A stretch of DNA of 64,000 bases from Spinacia oleracea (GCF_020520425.1 NC_079492.1:139194361-139258360), one strand, 5' to 3'; counted from the stretch's first letter, positions 34,900 to 47,980 are shown. Made by a program: numbers and translations. Notes: generated from the letters alone by a model not told the origin.

Positions 34900-35260
34900 G
34901 TTAGGCGCGGGGAATTTAGAAAATTAACCCTGCACGTACTCCAACCTCTACCTCTACTCGCAAGAAAAACCGAAAACCTCTACACCGTCGCTCCTCACTC
35001 TGCCGTCGCTCCTCACTCTGCACCGTCGCTCTCTTGCACCCCTTTCCGGCCGCCTCCCAACCGCCGGTAAAACCCTCGGAAAAACACTCCAACCTCTGCT
35101 CGGAAGAAAACTTGCAACTCCTCCGCACCGCCGCTCTGCACCGCCCCTCCTCACGCTGCACCGCCTCTCCCTTTCACTGCTTTCCTTCCTCCTCCCAACC
35201 TCTGGTAAACCCTGGCTGCCCCACTGCTGCCTTCAATTTCAAGGGTTAGTATGTGCTTAA
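34900..35260. other. GC-rich leader-like region of the outer CACTA
   Basis: Cytosine-rich sequence with repeated CACCGTCGCTCCTCACTCTG units (34985-35030), unlike the AT-rich flanks. Overlapping frames on both strands have no recognisable domain. By position it could be the promoter/leader of the transposon transcript. Confidence 0.35.
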
Positions 35261-35833
35261 TTCTGTTTCTCATTAATTTTATTTAACCTATAACCTAGGG
35301 ATTATGAATATTTGTTTGTTTGTAATATATGATTAAAGAATTCAGTTTGATAATTGCCAAAATAAAAAAGAATAAGAAATTGTTTAGTTCAATCACGATT
35401 GATCAGCGTTGAATATGTTTATTGGCCTAATTGGTGTTTTCTTTGACCTGAATTTAATTTGGAACCGTGTTTTGATATTTACAATTGAATTTTGATGACT
35501 AGCTATTTTCTCGTATCAATAGGATGTGTTGGTGTTAATATTAATGCTCTTCTATGGGATGATTATGATTTTGGATTTGTCTATGCCTTGTTAGAGGCTT
35601 TAATTGATTTATTTAACATTAGCAATCTTTCGTTTGCTTAATACTCCGTATTATGGTTTCTCTGTGACCCAAGTTCTATTTGCCTAATTTTAGCTCTTTA
35701 AGAATTCAGGTTTTTAATTGCCAAAATAAAATAGAGTAATAAATTGTTTAGTTTTCAATCACGATCGATCAGCCTAGGATTGTTTAGGGCATTAAGCTCC
35801 CCTTAGAATGGAATCGCAACAAAGTGTCGGTTG

Positions 35834-37252
35834 TGAAGGAAATAATTCCCTTGGTCCAAGTATGCATTCTATGATAAGTCTAATAAATGCGGTTCAGTAT
35901 TAATTAACAAGTTAATAAATTCAGTGAGATCAAGTGAGCTGAATGCCTAGCTAGAGGCCGCTTCAGTTCAAGTGGAATTAATGATATTAATCCACAGCTT
36001 ACTCTTGACTGAACCCGTAGGGTCACACAAATAGTACGTAAACGGATCAAGTATTTAATAGCATTAAATACTCCATCTATGAATATTCGGAACCGACGGA
36101 TCTTGGTTTCAGTGGGAGCTAAGATCGTCACAGGCAAGGAATGAATACTCCGGAAACGATGATATTGCCGGAAACGGAAATATGGATCGTATCGGAAATA
36201 TAAATATTATCCAAGTCGTAGATGTTGCCGGAAACGGAAACATGGTACGTGTCGGAAAATATTATCGGAAATGGAAATATTGCCAGAATCGGAAATATTG
36301 CCGGAAACGGAAATATTGTCAGAATCGGAAATATTACCGGAATCGGAAAATAATTCCGGAAACGGAAATATTAAATATTTGTTCGAAACGGAAATTAATT
36401 CCGGAATCGGAAATATTAAATATTGTTCGTATCGGAAATGAATTCCGGAATCGGAAAATTTAATCGGAAGCGCATCGTACGAATAAGCATCGGACGAGGC
36501 CTGCCGGACGAGGCCCAGCACGAAGCCAGGCCATCGCCCAGCAAACCAAGCGCGCCGCACAAACAGCCACGCCAGGCCCAGCGCAAGGCCAGGCCCAGCA
36601 GGCTGCGCGCAGCGCGCAGCGCGCACAGCGCGCACAGCACGCGCAGCGCGCAGCGCGCGCGGGCGCTGAGTGGGCTGCTGCTCGCGCGCACGCATGGGGC
36701 CCATCGTGGCTGCCGTGCGTATGTGTGCAAGTGTTTGTGTTCGTGCACGTTTCCTAAAACATGCAGAGTTCGGTTAATGATTAAATTCCTAATTCTATTT
36801 GATAAATTAATTAAATTAGAGTTCTTGTAGGATTCTAGGTTTAATTAATTTGTATCTGAATAGGATTTCGATTCCCTTTCCATACCGCTATAAATATGAG
36901 GCTAGGGCTCACAATTTATAACACAAGTTTCAAAGTATTCAAAGTGAGTTTTTGAGAGAAAAATTCAGTCACACATTTGCCTATAAAGTGCCGAAAATAA
37001 TAGTACCTTAAGGGCGATTCTAGTTGGTCAATCTTAAGGCGGATCCGGACGTGCTGTGGACTATCTACGGAGGGACGACACTTGGAGTCCTAAAGACTTG
37101 TTCTTGTTCGGTTCGGGCGCAGCTAGGGAAGGCACGCAACAAAGAGTATGCATCTAATCTATGCTAAATGATTATGTGTAAATAATATGTTTTCTTGGGT
37201 TTATGGTTTTTCCGCATGATTTATGAATTGTCATATGTATCATAACCTAACA
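35834..37252 (+). repeat. 5' LTR (1419 bp)
   Basis: Begins TGAAGGAAATAATTCCC and ends CATAACCTAACA. It contains a run of GGAAACGGAAATATTG-type units (36160-36470) and a GC-rich CGCGCAGCGCGCACAG tract (36600-36665) about 230 bp before a TATAAATATGAG box near 36890. Confidence 0.95.
36890..36901 (+). promoter_or_regulatory. Candidate TATA box in the 5' LTR
   Basis: CTATAAATATGAGG lies in the LTR about 360 bp before its end, the expected place for the U3/R promoter. An identical motif is in the 3' LTR near 45941. Confidence 0.5.
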
Positions 37253-37969
37253 GTGGTATCACGAGCCCCTTATTATTTTCATAATCTAAATTGCATGAAC
37301 ATGGTTAAATATTACAAATTTGCAAGAATTAAAAGGGGTGATTAATTTTCGTAATTGTTAATTAATTGCAAATTGCGTTTATTTAATTATACGTACGCAG
37401 TTTTTCGGCAGTTTCTTCGTTACTCATCCGAATTGAGTGATTTTTGTGTCAATTCCGCATGTAAAAGGCATTCTAAAATTTTGACTTTTCGAAGGTTTTA
37501 GTTTTTCGAATGCAAAATTTCGTAAATTTAAGATGTTAAATTAAATATTTGCGATTCTTGTTGATAAATCTTGAATTTTTGATTGACCTACTGCATATGT
37601 TTAACAAGTTTGAATGCCTAGTCTTGTTAATTATGCAATCTAATTTGTAATTATGATTAATTTGTTGAAAATTAGAATAATTTAGAATTAATTTGATTTT
37701 CATAATTAATTGTAATTTAATTAGAAACCTATGATTAAAAACCACCATAAAAATTGTAAATTTACGATAAATTTTAAATTTTTATGACCTAGACTTGAAT
37801 CCATAACAATCGGAAATCAATTGGATAATAAATTTTCGATTTTTCGCCCTAAAATTATGAAATTAATAATATTTATTAATTTGTCATTAATTTTATAAAT
37901 TTCAAATTTTTATGCGATTCGTTCATAAAACTTGCACGCACGAAGCAATGGACGCTTCGTGTTACCCTT

Positions 37970-38600
37970 AAGGGGTGTTGTATAATGCGGGCATGCGACG
38001 ACGAGCAAGGGAGCTCGTCGCCCGTGCGGCACGAATGCAATGAGCAAGGGCGTAGTGCACGAGCACAAGGCAGCAGCCCTGCCTTGTGTCGTGTGCCACG
38101 ACCAATGGACGAATGGGCATGGGCGTAGGGCGAGCCAAGGCAGTCGCGTGTGGGCAGGAAGCGAGCTGCGCCACAACGCGCGCTGCCTCGCACAAGAGCG
38201 CGCAGCCTCGCGCGCAGCGAGCGCAAGCTCGCGTGCCACGAGCGCTGCGCCCAGCATTGCTCGCGCGCACAACGAGCGAGGACTCGCGCGCACAGCCAGC
38301 ATTGCTCGCGCGCACAGCGAGCGATGTCGCCCGCCCAGCGAGCGATGTCGCGCGCCCAGCGAGCGATGGCTCGCGCGCCCAGCGAGCGATGGCTCGCGCG
38401 CCCAGCGAGCGATGTCGCGCGCCCAGCGAGCGATAGCTCGCGTGCGATGAGCGCTGGCGCGCGCAGCGAGCACCAATGCGTGCGGAGGCTTGCGATGGGG
38501 ATGCAGCAGCTATGCGACGAGCGCATGGGCTGCGCGCACATGGCCAGCAATGGCTGTGTACGTGCGGCCCATGGGCGTGCAACGCGTAGGGTGTTTGCGT
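37970..38600. repeat. GC-rich tandem repeats inside the LTR element
   Basis: An abrupt 600-bp island of high GC in AT-rich DNA. Units of 21-23 bp, CCCAGCGAGCGATGTCGCGCG or with ATGGCTCGCGCG, are tandem at about 38320-38440. Frames longer than 200 codons on both strands are by-products of the composition, since stop codons are rare there. The motif GCGCGCAGCG is shared with the LTR tract. Confidence 0.85.
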
Positions 38601-38639
38601 TACGATTAAAGATCGTTTTTGAATGTTTAATTTGAGAAT

Positions 38640-41600
38640 TTCAGTTCACGTAATTTTAATTAATTTTAAAATTAATAATTTAAATTATTTTCTTGGATTT
38701 TAATTTTGAATATTGTAATTATAATAAATTTTATTTATTCTAATTATTTTACTAAAATTAAAATCATGAATTAATTTAAATACGACTGAAATTAAATTAA
38801 ACTTTTGGATTCAATTATAAATTGATATGAGCTTTAAATTTTAATTAAATTTGTATGTTTCCGGTTGGACTAGAAATACATTTTTATGTTTAAAATTAGT
38901 AAAGCATATAAATTTATTGGTTTAAGTGGGAGCGCTTTTTAGTCATAAACTCTTGATTAGGTCTACAAATCCTTAAGGTTAAAACAACTTGATTAGAATT
39001 AATAAGGACTGAATAATTGGTAGATTATTGGTGCCCTTGATTAATTGCTGCAAATGTTTACGTGATGCATAATGTGTTTTACTAACCAGCTATGTGGGCC
39101 ATTCATGATAATGAATGGGTGAATGGTATATATTGTATATGTACTGTTTTGCAGGTTATGAAGTGACTAGTATGGCCCAAATAGGATAGAAAATATGGTC
39201 TGCGTACCATTAATTTGAATGTAATTGGTCTAAAGTACCAAAGTTATTTTTCAATTCAAATATGGTCTGCGTACCATCAAATAGTTGTAATTAGTTATAG
39301 CTTATCCTATTTGAAGAAAATGGTGCCTCCCACGGAGATTTTCAAGACGGACTTTGAAGTTAAAGCTTCAAGATGAAGTCGGGCCATACTAGATCACATT
39401 TATCTTATGCATGCTTTAAGTTATTTATTGCTTTAAATATGTCTTAATTATGCATAAGATTGTGGCTTGATTATGTTGCATGATTAAGTATTTTAGTTCA
39501 CTTAAAATCTAACCAACATAGTAAGAGCCTTAAGTTCCAAACTTAAAAATTGAGTTAAAAGGTGCCATGCCAAAATATACACTTGCTTGGATATCCTTTA
39601 CATCAATCTAGTAATAGTTTTCGCTCAGCGAGGTGTTACTTATTGGTCCTAAAGGGGCAAGGTACACAAATAATTGTGAGTACATGTTAGTTTTGGTGAA
39701 ACTCAACGATATAAGTAAGGAGTCCTTTTATGTCGTGGCAAAATCGATAGGTTTTCCTAATAAGTTCTTAGACGTACCTATCAACCAAGAGTAGTTTCTA
39801 GACTATTAGCAAAAGGCTTTTGCTTACCTAAAATGTTTTAGAATTGAGTCGACAAACTGTGATTAATTCTTCAATGGTTTTAGGGTCTTGGAATCATTTT
39901 ATTCACACCTGCCGGAACAATAAAATCGAATAAAATGCTAATAACTTGTTTGAATTGCATGGTTGCTTTAATTTCAAGTTATTATTCATGATAAATGTTT
40001 AGACTTTGCATGCTTCAATGTATGTTTTAATTATTGTTTATAATTAAATATCTTGCACTGCAATAAATCCTTTTAGAAAGGTAACAGTAAATTTCCTCGA
40101 TTGGTAGTGAATCCAAGAACGATTCACGGAAAAGAGAGAAAGTGAGCAATTTAAAATGTACGTTTCTTATATCCACTTTTATGGTTGTTTTCGAATATCA
40201 AAATCGAATGGCAAACCAATTGGTGCTTGTGAATTCAAAATACACTGTAGTTTTGAAATCATGAAGCATTGAGTTTAATACGCTCAGCTTTACCAATGGT
40301 TAACAACCTAATATCTTTGTCCATTTAATTCTCGAATGAGTCTAGTCCCTAGACATTCGAATAGATCGATGCTTAGAGAACTTTAGAAGCTTCTAGTAAG
40401 ATCATCTAGTTGAAACAAAATATTCAACATAAATTAAAATGGTAAAGAACCTTGTTGGTGACATTGGACATGTCTAACAAAGTATAAAAGTCAACACTAA
40501 AGAATTCAATTCTTAAGACTATAAGAAAGGGTACAAGAAATAGGAAAACGAGGAACAAATGAAAGGAATTTACGATTCCGTTTCTACCTATAAGTTTATG
40601 TTTAAAGAGAAGTGACCTAGCAATCAAACTTCCTTGGTATCATATACCGCTTGAGGTTCTTACTTCGGTAATAACTCAAACAATGGAAGCTAGGATACAC
40701 TAATGACCTACAAGTGGGAAATGAAGCATGGCAATGCTACATTAGTTGTAGGGTCATCTAGTTTGTTTTAAGTCCTTTCAAAGGCTGGAACTTAATGGCT
40801 ATTTTGTTCCATAATCAACATACCTAAATTTCTGTTTTCAAACACAGAAAGACTCACATTCAAGAAAAAACAAAGACAATGTTTGTTTGTTTATTTGAAT
40901 GAAATGGTCAATTACATGTTGAGTCAATATGCTTGATTAAAACAAACAACTCTTTAAAAAAAAAACTTTACTAGGTTCAAATCAACCCCTTGATTTGAGT
41001 TCCACTAATCTTTGGCATTGTTGCTTAGACCATATCAACAAGTTAACATTCAAAAAGCTCTATTTTGATAAACTTTTGAAAGTTGATTGATTTCTAGATC
41101 ATTTTAAGACAACTAGTCTTACTTGTTGAAAGTAACTATTGTTAGAACGCCTAGACAATAGAGTTCAAAGCTAAAGAAAGATTTTATGACTTTATTATTT
41201 CACATGGATTTGAGTGAATATAGGTTTATTTACTCAATGTGATATAAGTTTGAATCTGTTTGGCTAGTTCAAAGATTCAGAAGTATAAAATCCACTTGGC
41301 AAGAAATCACAAAGATCTAGGTTAGATCATGTTCATGATTACTTGAGACCAAATATGATCATCAATGATTGTGTGTTCACAATCTAGGTCCATAAGATAT
41401 GGCATATCTACGTTGGAATGATCGAAGTCAATTAGTACTTGATTCGATCAATGATGAATCATAAAGACTTTTCCTATAATTTCTAAAACAAAATGCTCAA
41501 CTACCACCAAACTAAACCAAATTCGTCAAAGCTATTGAAAAGTAATTTCAGAATATCTTTTCATAATATATCTAAAGAGTTCCTAAACTCAGTGGGAGCT

Positions 41601-44600
41601 TAGTGTTTGTTATTCAACAAACTAAGGCCCAAGCATAGATATATGTTTCATTGTGATTTATTCAAATGAGACACAAGGGTATTGTTTCTACCACGAATTT
41701 TTGAGAACATAATGTTTGTTTGCTCGAAATAATGTCCTTTTGGAGATTCGTTTCCAAAATGACAAGTGGGAGAAAATAGACCTCGAAAGTTTTCGAGGCG
41801 AACAACAAACATAAACGGACATTCCGGAGGCTTTTCGAAGTGCTTCAGAAAATCCGAACTTATTCTTTAAGGACGTTAGAAGTGGCTTTAAAGAATAGAT
41901 ATCTCTTAGAAGACTTTACAAGTGCTTCAAGGAGAACAGAATATTCAAAGGACTTTCAAGTGGCTATTGATATTCTATTGTTTGATGTTCTATACCCAAG
42001 TAGGCATAGAATTCAAGTCACTGAAACTATGAGATTCTTCTATTAGATAGTAAAGAAACATAGAGATCAGGTCAATGAAACTATGAGATTCTTCTATTAA
42101 ATAGTGAAGAAACCTACAACTTGCAGTCAAACTATTATCATGTAGATTAATGAGTTTGTGACTTGTAAGAAAGCTATGACGAAACCCAGATTCCCTAAAA
42201 TGGTTAGAGGCCATATATAGACTCAAATGTTTTTAAATGGTTAGAGGCCATAAAACATACTCAATGTTTTGATGACAAAATTGAAATTTTGTTGATTTGC
42301 AAGAATAGTTTCACACCTATTGGTTGCAAGTTTGTTTTAAGGATAAAAACCATCAAACATGGAATTGTGTTCACACACAAAGCTAGATTAGTTGCTAAAA
42401 GTTACAAGCAAATTCACAATGTGGATTGTGTTGAAACCTCATGCAAAATCGTAATGCTTCAAGTCTATAATTCAAGCAATGATTGCATATTGGTAAATAT
42501 GGCAATTGGATGACAAAAGTATTCCTCAATCAAATGTTGGAATAAACTATGTACATGGCATGTCATAGGATTTGTGGATCCAAATAGATGCTTGAAAAGG
42601 AAAGCTAGCTTATAAAATCTAAGTACAAATTTAAGCAAGCAATTGGGAATTGGAACTGTATTTTAAGTGAAGCTAATAAGCATTTTAGTTTCATAAAATA
42701 TACATGATTCTTATAGATGTGTAAGAGGTTTAGTGGGAGTACATAAAACTTAATTGGTCCTATGTGTATCACACACATATCTCTCTATTGTGAAATAACA
42801 TTCAAATGCTAATGACTTAGATTTGAAATTATTCATCAATGATGGACCATGGCGAAACTTAATACATACTGGGTATTAAGATCTATTTACAAAGATCTTA
42901 TGATATTGTTTTGGATTAAGTAATGGCATTTACTAAATCAAACACGAAAATCTCCATTGGAGATATTCGACCCATGTGAATAAATCTAAGTAAAGGATGT
43001 TTGAACTATGTATAAGCATTTACTAAGTTAAACATCAAAGGATCTAAATAAGATTCTTAACCTATATTATATGTCAAAGAATTTAGCTGAATTTAGTATC
43101 TACTGAAACTAGATAAGCTAAAGTTACATGAATAGAATTCAATTGGGAATTATTCTGCAAAAGAATTTATCATGTATGATATAATATGAGGATCGCCAAA
43201 AACGTATCGTATGACTTTAGCCATGACGAACATATACCAATCTCTATTGATCTAAGTAAAGATCAACTAGATTGAGATCAAGAATACTTATGGTACTTGA
43301 AAAGGTACATAGGAATAGTTCTTGATTCAAGGAAATAAAGATATGCTAAATATTGATGCTACACGCATAAACACTGGCAAAGGATCAAGCAAGACCCTTT
43401 GGAGTTAACCATTGATAAGGACGAGCTATAGAGCATCGTGTTTTGAAATGGCAACATGGATTGGAGACCATGAGTTGTTGCGTGGGAAATTAAAATAATA
43501 ATTTCTATGTTCTAAGATATAGTTGGAGAGTCTTCCACATATCTATGAACTGCTTGGATAGGTAAATCCAAACAAAGCATCACTAGCAACCTATACAGTT
43601 GAAGTAAAAGTAATTATTGCCTAAGAAGCAATAAAACAGGGTTGTTTAAAGTTCTTCACTGAACTTGGGTAGATCACCTATCTGCTGGCTTGATGGTTCT
43701 TCATTGAAAAATGCGTAGAACCACTCTTGAAGCAAGAAAAACGTCTGCTAACTTGATGGTTCTTCATTGCAAAGTGAGTAAAACCACCATCGAAGTAAGA
43801 AAGACTAGATCACATAATAAACAAACTCGAAAAGATCTTATCATCATATCTCGAAGAACATTCGATGAAAAGGATATTAAGATTGGCAAAGCATGATAAC
43901 TAAACCTATGCAACAAGTGAGAAGCAACACTCACATTGTAGCACTGGAAATCAAGCATAGCTTTGAATTCCATGAATTGTTTTAGAAGATGGGTTTGAGG
44001 CCCATGGTTATAAAACATTGGGGTTGAACATTTATCATATATGAAATGTATTTTCATATTCCATTTAATCTTGGTTTAGTATTAAATGATGAGTCCCTTC
44101 AAATTTGACGATATATTCAAGATAGACTGTCAGGACCAGTCCTGTGACTAAGAAATGTCTATCAAGTGAACTTGAATGTCAAAGGTTGAAAATGGTCCCT
44201 AATCGGAGTTTTCTATAAAATTGGACGCATAGAAAACGTTAGACGATTAGAATGCAAGATGACTAGTAGTTCTGTTTCTTGAACTATGTGGACATGGCAA
44301 TGTCATAATCATTTGCATAGATACTTACTTTGGGAAGACTAGTATCGGACAAGACCTATGAAACTTTACTGTAAGAGATGAAAATCTGTCATGAGTAAAT
44401 TTCATTAAATTATTAGACACTAAATCCTCAATACCTGAGTGATTTGAGATTACTTGTTTGAGAACTGGTTGCTTTGACGTTGACCAACCGTCGCACCGTA
44501 AAAGGAGGCTATAAAGGCAACGCTCAGGTAATCACCTATCAAACGAAGTCTAATCTCAAGATCGCAAGATTGGGATTGTCCTCCCATAAATCGGGATGAG

Positions 44601-44834
44601 ATGCTTAAAAGTTGTACAAGGCCACTCGGAGAGCTAGAAACTGTGAAATGCATGGCCGTGCTCGGATGAATCATAGGCTATGATTATCTGTTTATTTGAT
44701 CAGTTGAACTCTGAAACCGAGGAACACCTCTGGACATAATAAGGATGACAACTCTTACCTTATGTTCAAGAGCAAGCATCGAGCGACAAAGGAATTAGGA
44801 AATGCACACTTGTCCCTAAGGACAAGTGGGAGAC
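38640..44834 (+). pseudogene. Degenerate copia internal region
   Basis: No long reading frame. The best trace is at 42290-42510: WVF-like NSFTPIGCKFVLRIKT, then THKARLVAKSYKQIHNVDC, matching the start of copia reverse transcriptase (KARLVAKG.TQ...D). Near 43560-43670 the phrase SKQSITSN is followed by a stop-ridden counterpart of the STTEAEY...A..EAIK RNase H block. Gag, protease and integrase were not recognised. The region has decayed while the LTRs remain almost identical. Confidence 0.6.
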
Positions 44835-46303
44835 TGAAGGAAATAATGCCCTTGGTCCAAGTATGCATTCTATGATAAGTCTAATAAATGCGGTTCAGTA
44901 TTAATTAACAAGTTAATAAATTCAGTGAGATCAAGTGAGCTGAATGCCTAGCTAGAGGCCGCTTCAGTTCAAGTGGAATTAATGATATTAATCCACAGCT
45001 TACTCTTGACTGAACCCGTAGGGTCACACAAATAGTACGTAAACGGATCAAGTATTTAATAGCATTAAATACTCCATCTATGAATATTCGGAACCGACGG
45101 ATCTTGGTTTCAGTGGGAGCTAAGATCGTCACAGGCAAGGAATGAATACTCCGGAAACGATGATATTGCCGGAAACGGAAATATGGATCGTATCGGAAAT
45201 ATAAATATTATCCAAGTCGTAGATGTTGCCGGAAACGGAAACATGGTACGTGTCGGAAAATATTATCGGAAATGGAAATATTGCCAGAATCGGAAATATT
45301 GCCGGAAACGGAAATATTGTCAGAATCGGAAATATTACCGGAATCGGAAAATAATTCCGGAAACGGAAATATTAAATATTTGTTCGAAACGGAAATTAAT
45401 TCCGGAATCGGAAATATTAAATATTGTTCGTATCGGAAATGAATTCCGGAATCGGAAAATTTAATCGGAAGCGCATCGTACGAATAAGCATCGGACGAGG
45501 CCTGCCGGACGAGGCCCAGCACGAAGCCAGGCCATCGCCCAGCAAGCCAAGCGCGCCGCACAAACAGCCACGCCAGGCCCAGCGCAAGGCCAGGCCCAGC
45601 AGGCTGCGCGCAGCGCGCAGCGCGCACAGCGCGCACAGCACGCGCAGCGCACAGCGCGCACAGCACGCGCAGCGCACAGCGTGCACAGCACGCGCAGCGC
45701 GCAGCGCGCGCGGGCGCTGAGTGGGCTGCTGCTCGCGCGCACGCATGGGGCCCATCGTGGCTTCCGTGCGTATGTGTGCAAGTGTTTGTGTTCGTGCACG
45801 TTTCCTAAAACATGCAGAGTTCGGTTAATGATTAAATTCCTAATTCTATTTGATAAATTAATTAAATTAGAGTTCTTGTAGGATTCTAGGTTTAATTAAT
45901 TTGTATCTGAATAGGATTTCGATTCCCTTTCCATACCGCTATAAATATGAGGCTAGGGCTCACAATTTATAACACAAGTTTCAAAGTATTCAAAGTGAGT
46001 TTTTGAGAGAAAAATTCAGTCACACATTTGCCTATAAAGTGCCGAAAATAATAGTACCTTAAGGGCGATTCTAGTTGGTCAATCTTAAGGCGGATCCGGA
46101 CGTGCTGTGGACTATCTACGGAGGGACGACACTTGGAGTCCTAAAGACTTGTTCTTGTTCGGTTCGGGCGCAGCTAGGGAAGGCACGCAACAAAGAGTAT
46201 GCATCTAATCTATGCTAAATGATTATGTGTAAATAATATGTTTTCTTGGGTTTATGGTTTTTCCGCATGATTTATGAATTGTCATATGTATCATAACCTA
46301 ACA
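44835..46303 (+). repeat. 3' LTR (1469 bp)
   Basis: Same as the 5' LTR except for about three substitutions and 50 extra bases at about 45650-45700, an extra stretch of the GCGCAGCGCACAGCGCGCAC-type repeat. It is followed by the second copy of GGTTG. Confidence 0.95.
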
Positions 46304-46849
46304 GGTTGGGGATAACAAAGATTACTTCGCATCTTACATTGGTGTTGTTGTTCGTGAACGTGTGAATATCAATTACACTGCATGGGATGAAGTTCCTAAA
46401 GAAGTCATCAATGAAGTTTATGACTACATTACAGCAAGAAGGATATCACTTCTAGTTTTTTTCTTCTCCCATTTGAATTTCGTTTTATTTTTCTTCAGTT
46501 TTTTCAGTTGAGATGCAAACACTAGTAGAAAAAACCCCTATTGCACCCCCCTTGTTGCAGCGTACATGTATTAATACGCTTCAACAACCAATCGGTCAAC
46601 GCGGGTCAAACCATTTAAAGGGTTGTTGCAGCGTACAATTTAATTGTTCCCTGCAAAAAAGTTTATTGCAGCGTACATTTTAAAAGCCCCTGCTATAACT
46701 TTTTGTTGCAGCGTACAATTTAAAAGCCCCCTGCAATAGCCGGGTAAAAAATTGCTCCCTAAGTGATTCAGAATACAAATTTTCATTTCTCGCGCTCAAC
46801 TCCCTCTTCTTCCCTTACCTTTCCCTGCGTCGTCCCCTAAAAAAAAACC

Positions 46850-47360
46850 TAAGACGCATCTCAAAATTTCAGTTCTCGTTGTTCGCGTCCCGTTCTCCTC
46901 TCCTCACTTCGAACACTCTTTCTCTTCGTTCCTCTGCATCGCCGGCCACCACCTCCTTCATGTCGCCGCTGCTGGTGTGGTGGTTGCGATGGTTATTGCG
47001 TTGTTGTGGTTGATGGTGTTGTCCCGCCTCCGTGCTCGCCTTTCCTCTGTTTGTCGCCGCCAATAATGGTGGCCACCAACACAACATCATTTGCAATCCA
47101 TCACTAATTGGTAAGTTGATTTCAATTTCTCCTTCAATTGATTTAATAAGTTCGTGATTTAAAATCCCAAAACCCTAACTAATCGATTTCAATTTTCTTT
47201 TCCCCATTGCTTGCGCCGCCCCTTCTAGTTGTTGGGTGCGACAGCGCTCTGTCGTCGCCGCCGCCTCCTTGTTCGTTGTTGTGAATGCTAATTATGGTCT
47301 TGCTCTCCCCTTCCCTCTCCTCCATTGTTGCTGCTCGTTTCTAGCCCAAGGTACGACACT
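46850..47360 (+). other. Leader-like region of CACTA-2
   Basis: CT-rich and GTTGTTG-rich sequence (46800-47360) with splice-like junctions. It resembles a host gene leader, but no protein can be assigned. Confidence 0.3.
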
Positions 47361-47568
47361 CCATTCTTCTTCCTCTCTCTCCTGATACTAATTTAAAGAA
47401 GTTTTTGCTACCTATGTTAGTTGTTGTTAATTTTGAGTGCTTTTTAAGTTGACAAATTAGTTTATGAGTTTAATTGGAAAACTATTGCAATTCAGTTTTC
47501 ATAATGATGCACAATTGATGGTTTTAATTTGAAATTTAAGCTTAAAGTGGTATTTCTGCTTCTGGCAG

Positions 47569-47716
47569 TTTCATTGTCTCCTTCCCAAACAATCCTCCTG
47601 ATCCAAAAAAGGATAGTGCCGCAGTTCAGAAATTCTTTGCCAATATGGAAGTCGCATTCAGGGCGCATCCACTTTGGAGCTGTTGTTCAGAAGAGGAGCT
47701 TAAAAGTGCTGGTGAA
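47569..47716 (+). pseudogene. Captured exon of a VPS9A-like Rab5 exchange factor
   Basis: Between the acceptor TCTGGCAG and the donor GTGAGT, 49 codons read FIVSFPNNPPDPKKDSAAVQ, KFFANMEVAFRAHPLWSCCS and EEELKSAGE. This matches the N-terminal helical region of plant VPS9A, the guanine nucleotide exchange factor for Rab5-type GTPases in endosomal traffic. The frame is intact but is only one exon of a much larger gene; the catalytic VPS9 domain is absent. Exons further on (47817-47980) do not continue the gene, so this is a transposon-captured fragment. Confidence 0.85.
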
Positions 47717-47816
47717 GTGAGTTATTAAACTTTCCTCTTTGCTGTATTCATTCTTGATTCAATTATGCGTACATTATATTCTTTATATCTAACCTGGCTA
47801 ACTTTCAGTTGCAGGG

Positions 47817-47980
47817 AGTGGAGACGTTTTTCACTGTAATTCGGGCTTGTTGCGGGGTCGGAATTATTGGGTTTACCTTATGGTAATTTTCTTGATGCTA
47901 GGTCTTCAAAGAAACCTGCATTTTAGCATCGTCTTTCTAGAGAACGGCAAATTCATTGGCAATCGTCGTCGACTTCTCCG
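47817..47980 (+). other. Unassigned exon-like pieces in CACTA-2
   Basis: Possible exons follow acceptors at 47816 (TTGCAG) and about 47900 (GCTAG) and end at GT sites near 47883 and 47980. Short frames (SGDVFHCNSGLLRGRNYWVY) match no family I know. Confidence 0.25.

Larger units (their letters stand above)
35834..46303 (+). mobile_element. Copia-type LTR retrotransposon, non-autonomous, recently inserted
   Basis: LTRs at 35834-37252 and 44835-46303 (TG...CA), target duplication GGTTG at 35829-35833 and 46304-46308, a methionine-tRNA-like primer site (TGGTATCACGAGCC, 37254) and a polypurine tract (AAGTGGGAGA before 44835). By eye the LTRs differ by about three substitutions and one 50-bp indel, so the insertion is recent. 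The 7.6-kb interior has only decayed copia traces: an RT segment near 42285-42510 and RNase H remnants near 43560-43670, full of stops. It must have been moved by proteins from another copy. Confidence 0.93.
35788..46450 (+). pseudogene. Exon of the outer CACTA Ptta/En/Spm-like protein, split by the LTR element
   Basis: The exon begins after an acceptor (GTTTAG) with GIKLPLEWNRNKVS (35788-35829) and resumes after the LTR element (46309 onward) with DNKDYFASYIGVVVRERVNI and EVPKEVINEVYDYITARR. The frame is unbroken once the insertion and one copy of GGTTG are ignored. The fragment resembles the N-terminal region of plant Ptta/En/Spm transposase-type proteins (a conserved SYIG/SFLG-VVRE block followed by a W..VP.E motif). 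The insertion destroys it. No clear donor follows 46450. Confidence 0.7.

Noticed and set aside
36207-36830. Frames of 93-165 codons in the LTR, repeated at 45183-45881
   Set aside because: They are built from GGAAACGGAAATATTG repeats and the GCGCAGCGCG tract in both LTRs; non-coding by position and composition.
37876-38635. Overlapping frames of 116-224 codons on both strands, Ala/Arg-rich
   Set aside because: They lie in a GC-rich tandem repeat inside the copia element. All frames are open because stops are rare in such DNA; no domain is visible.
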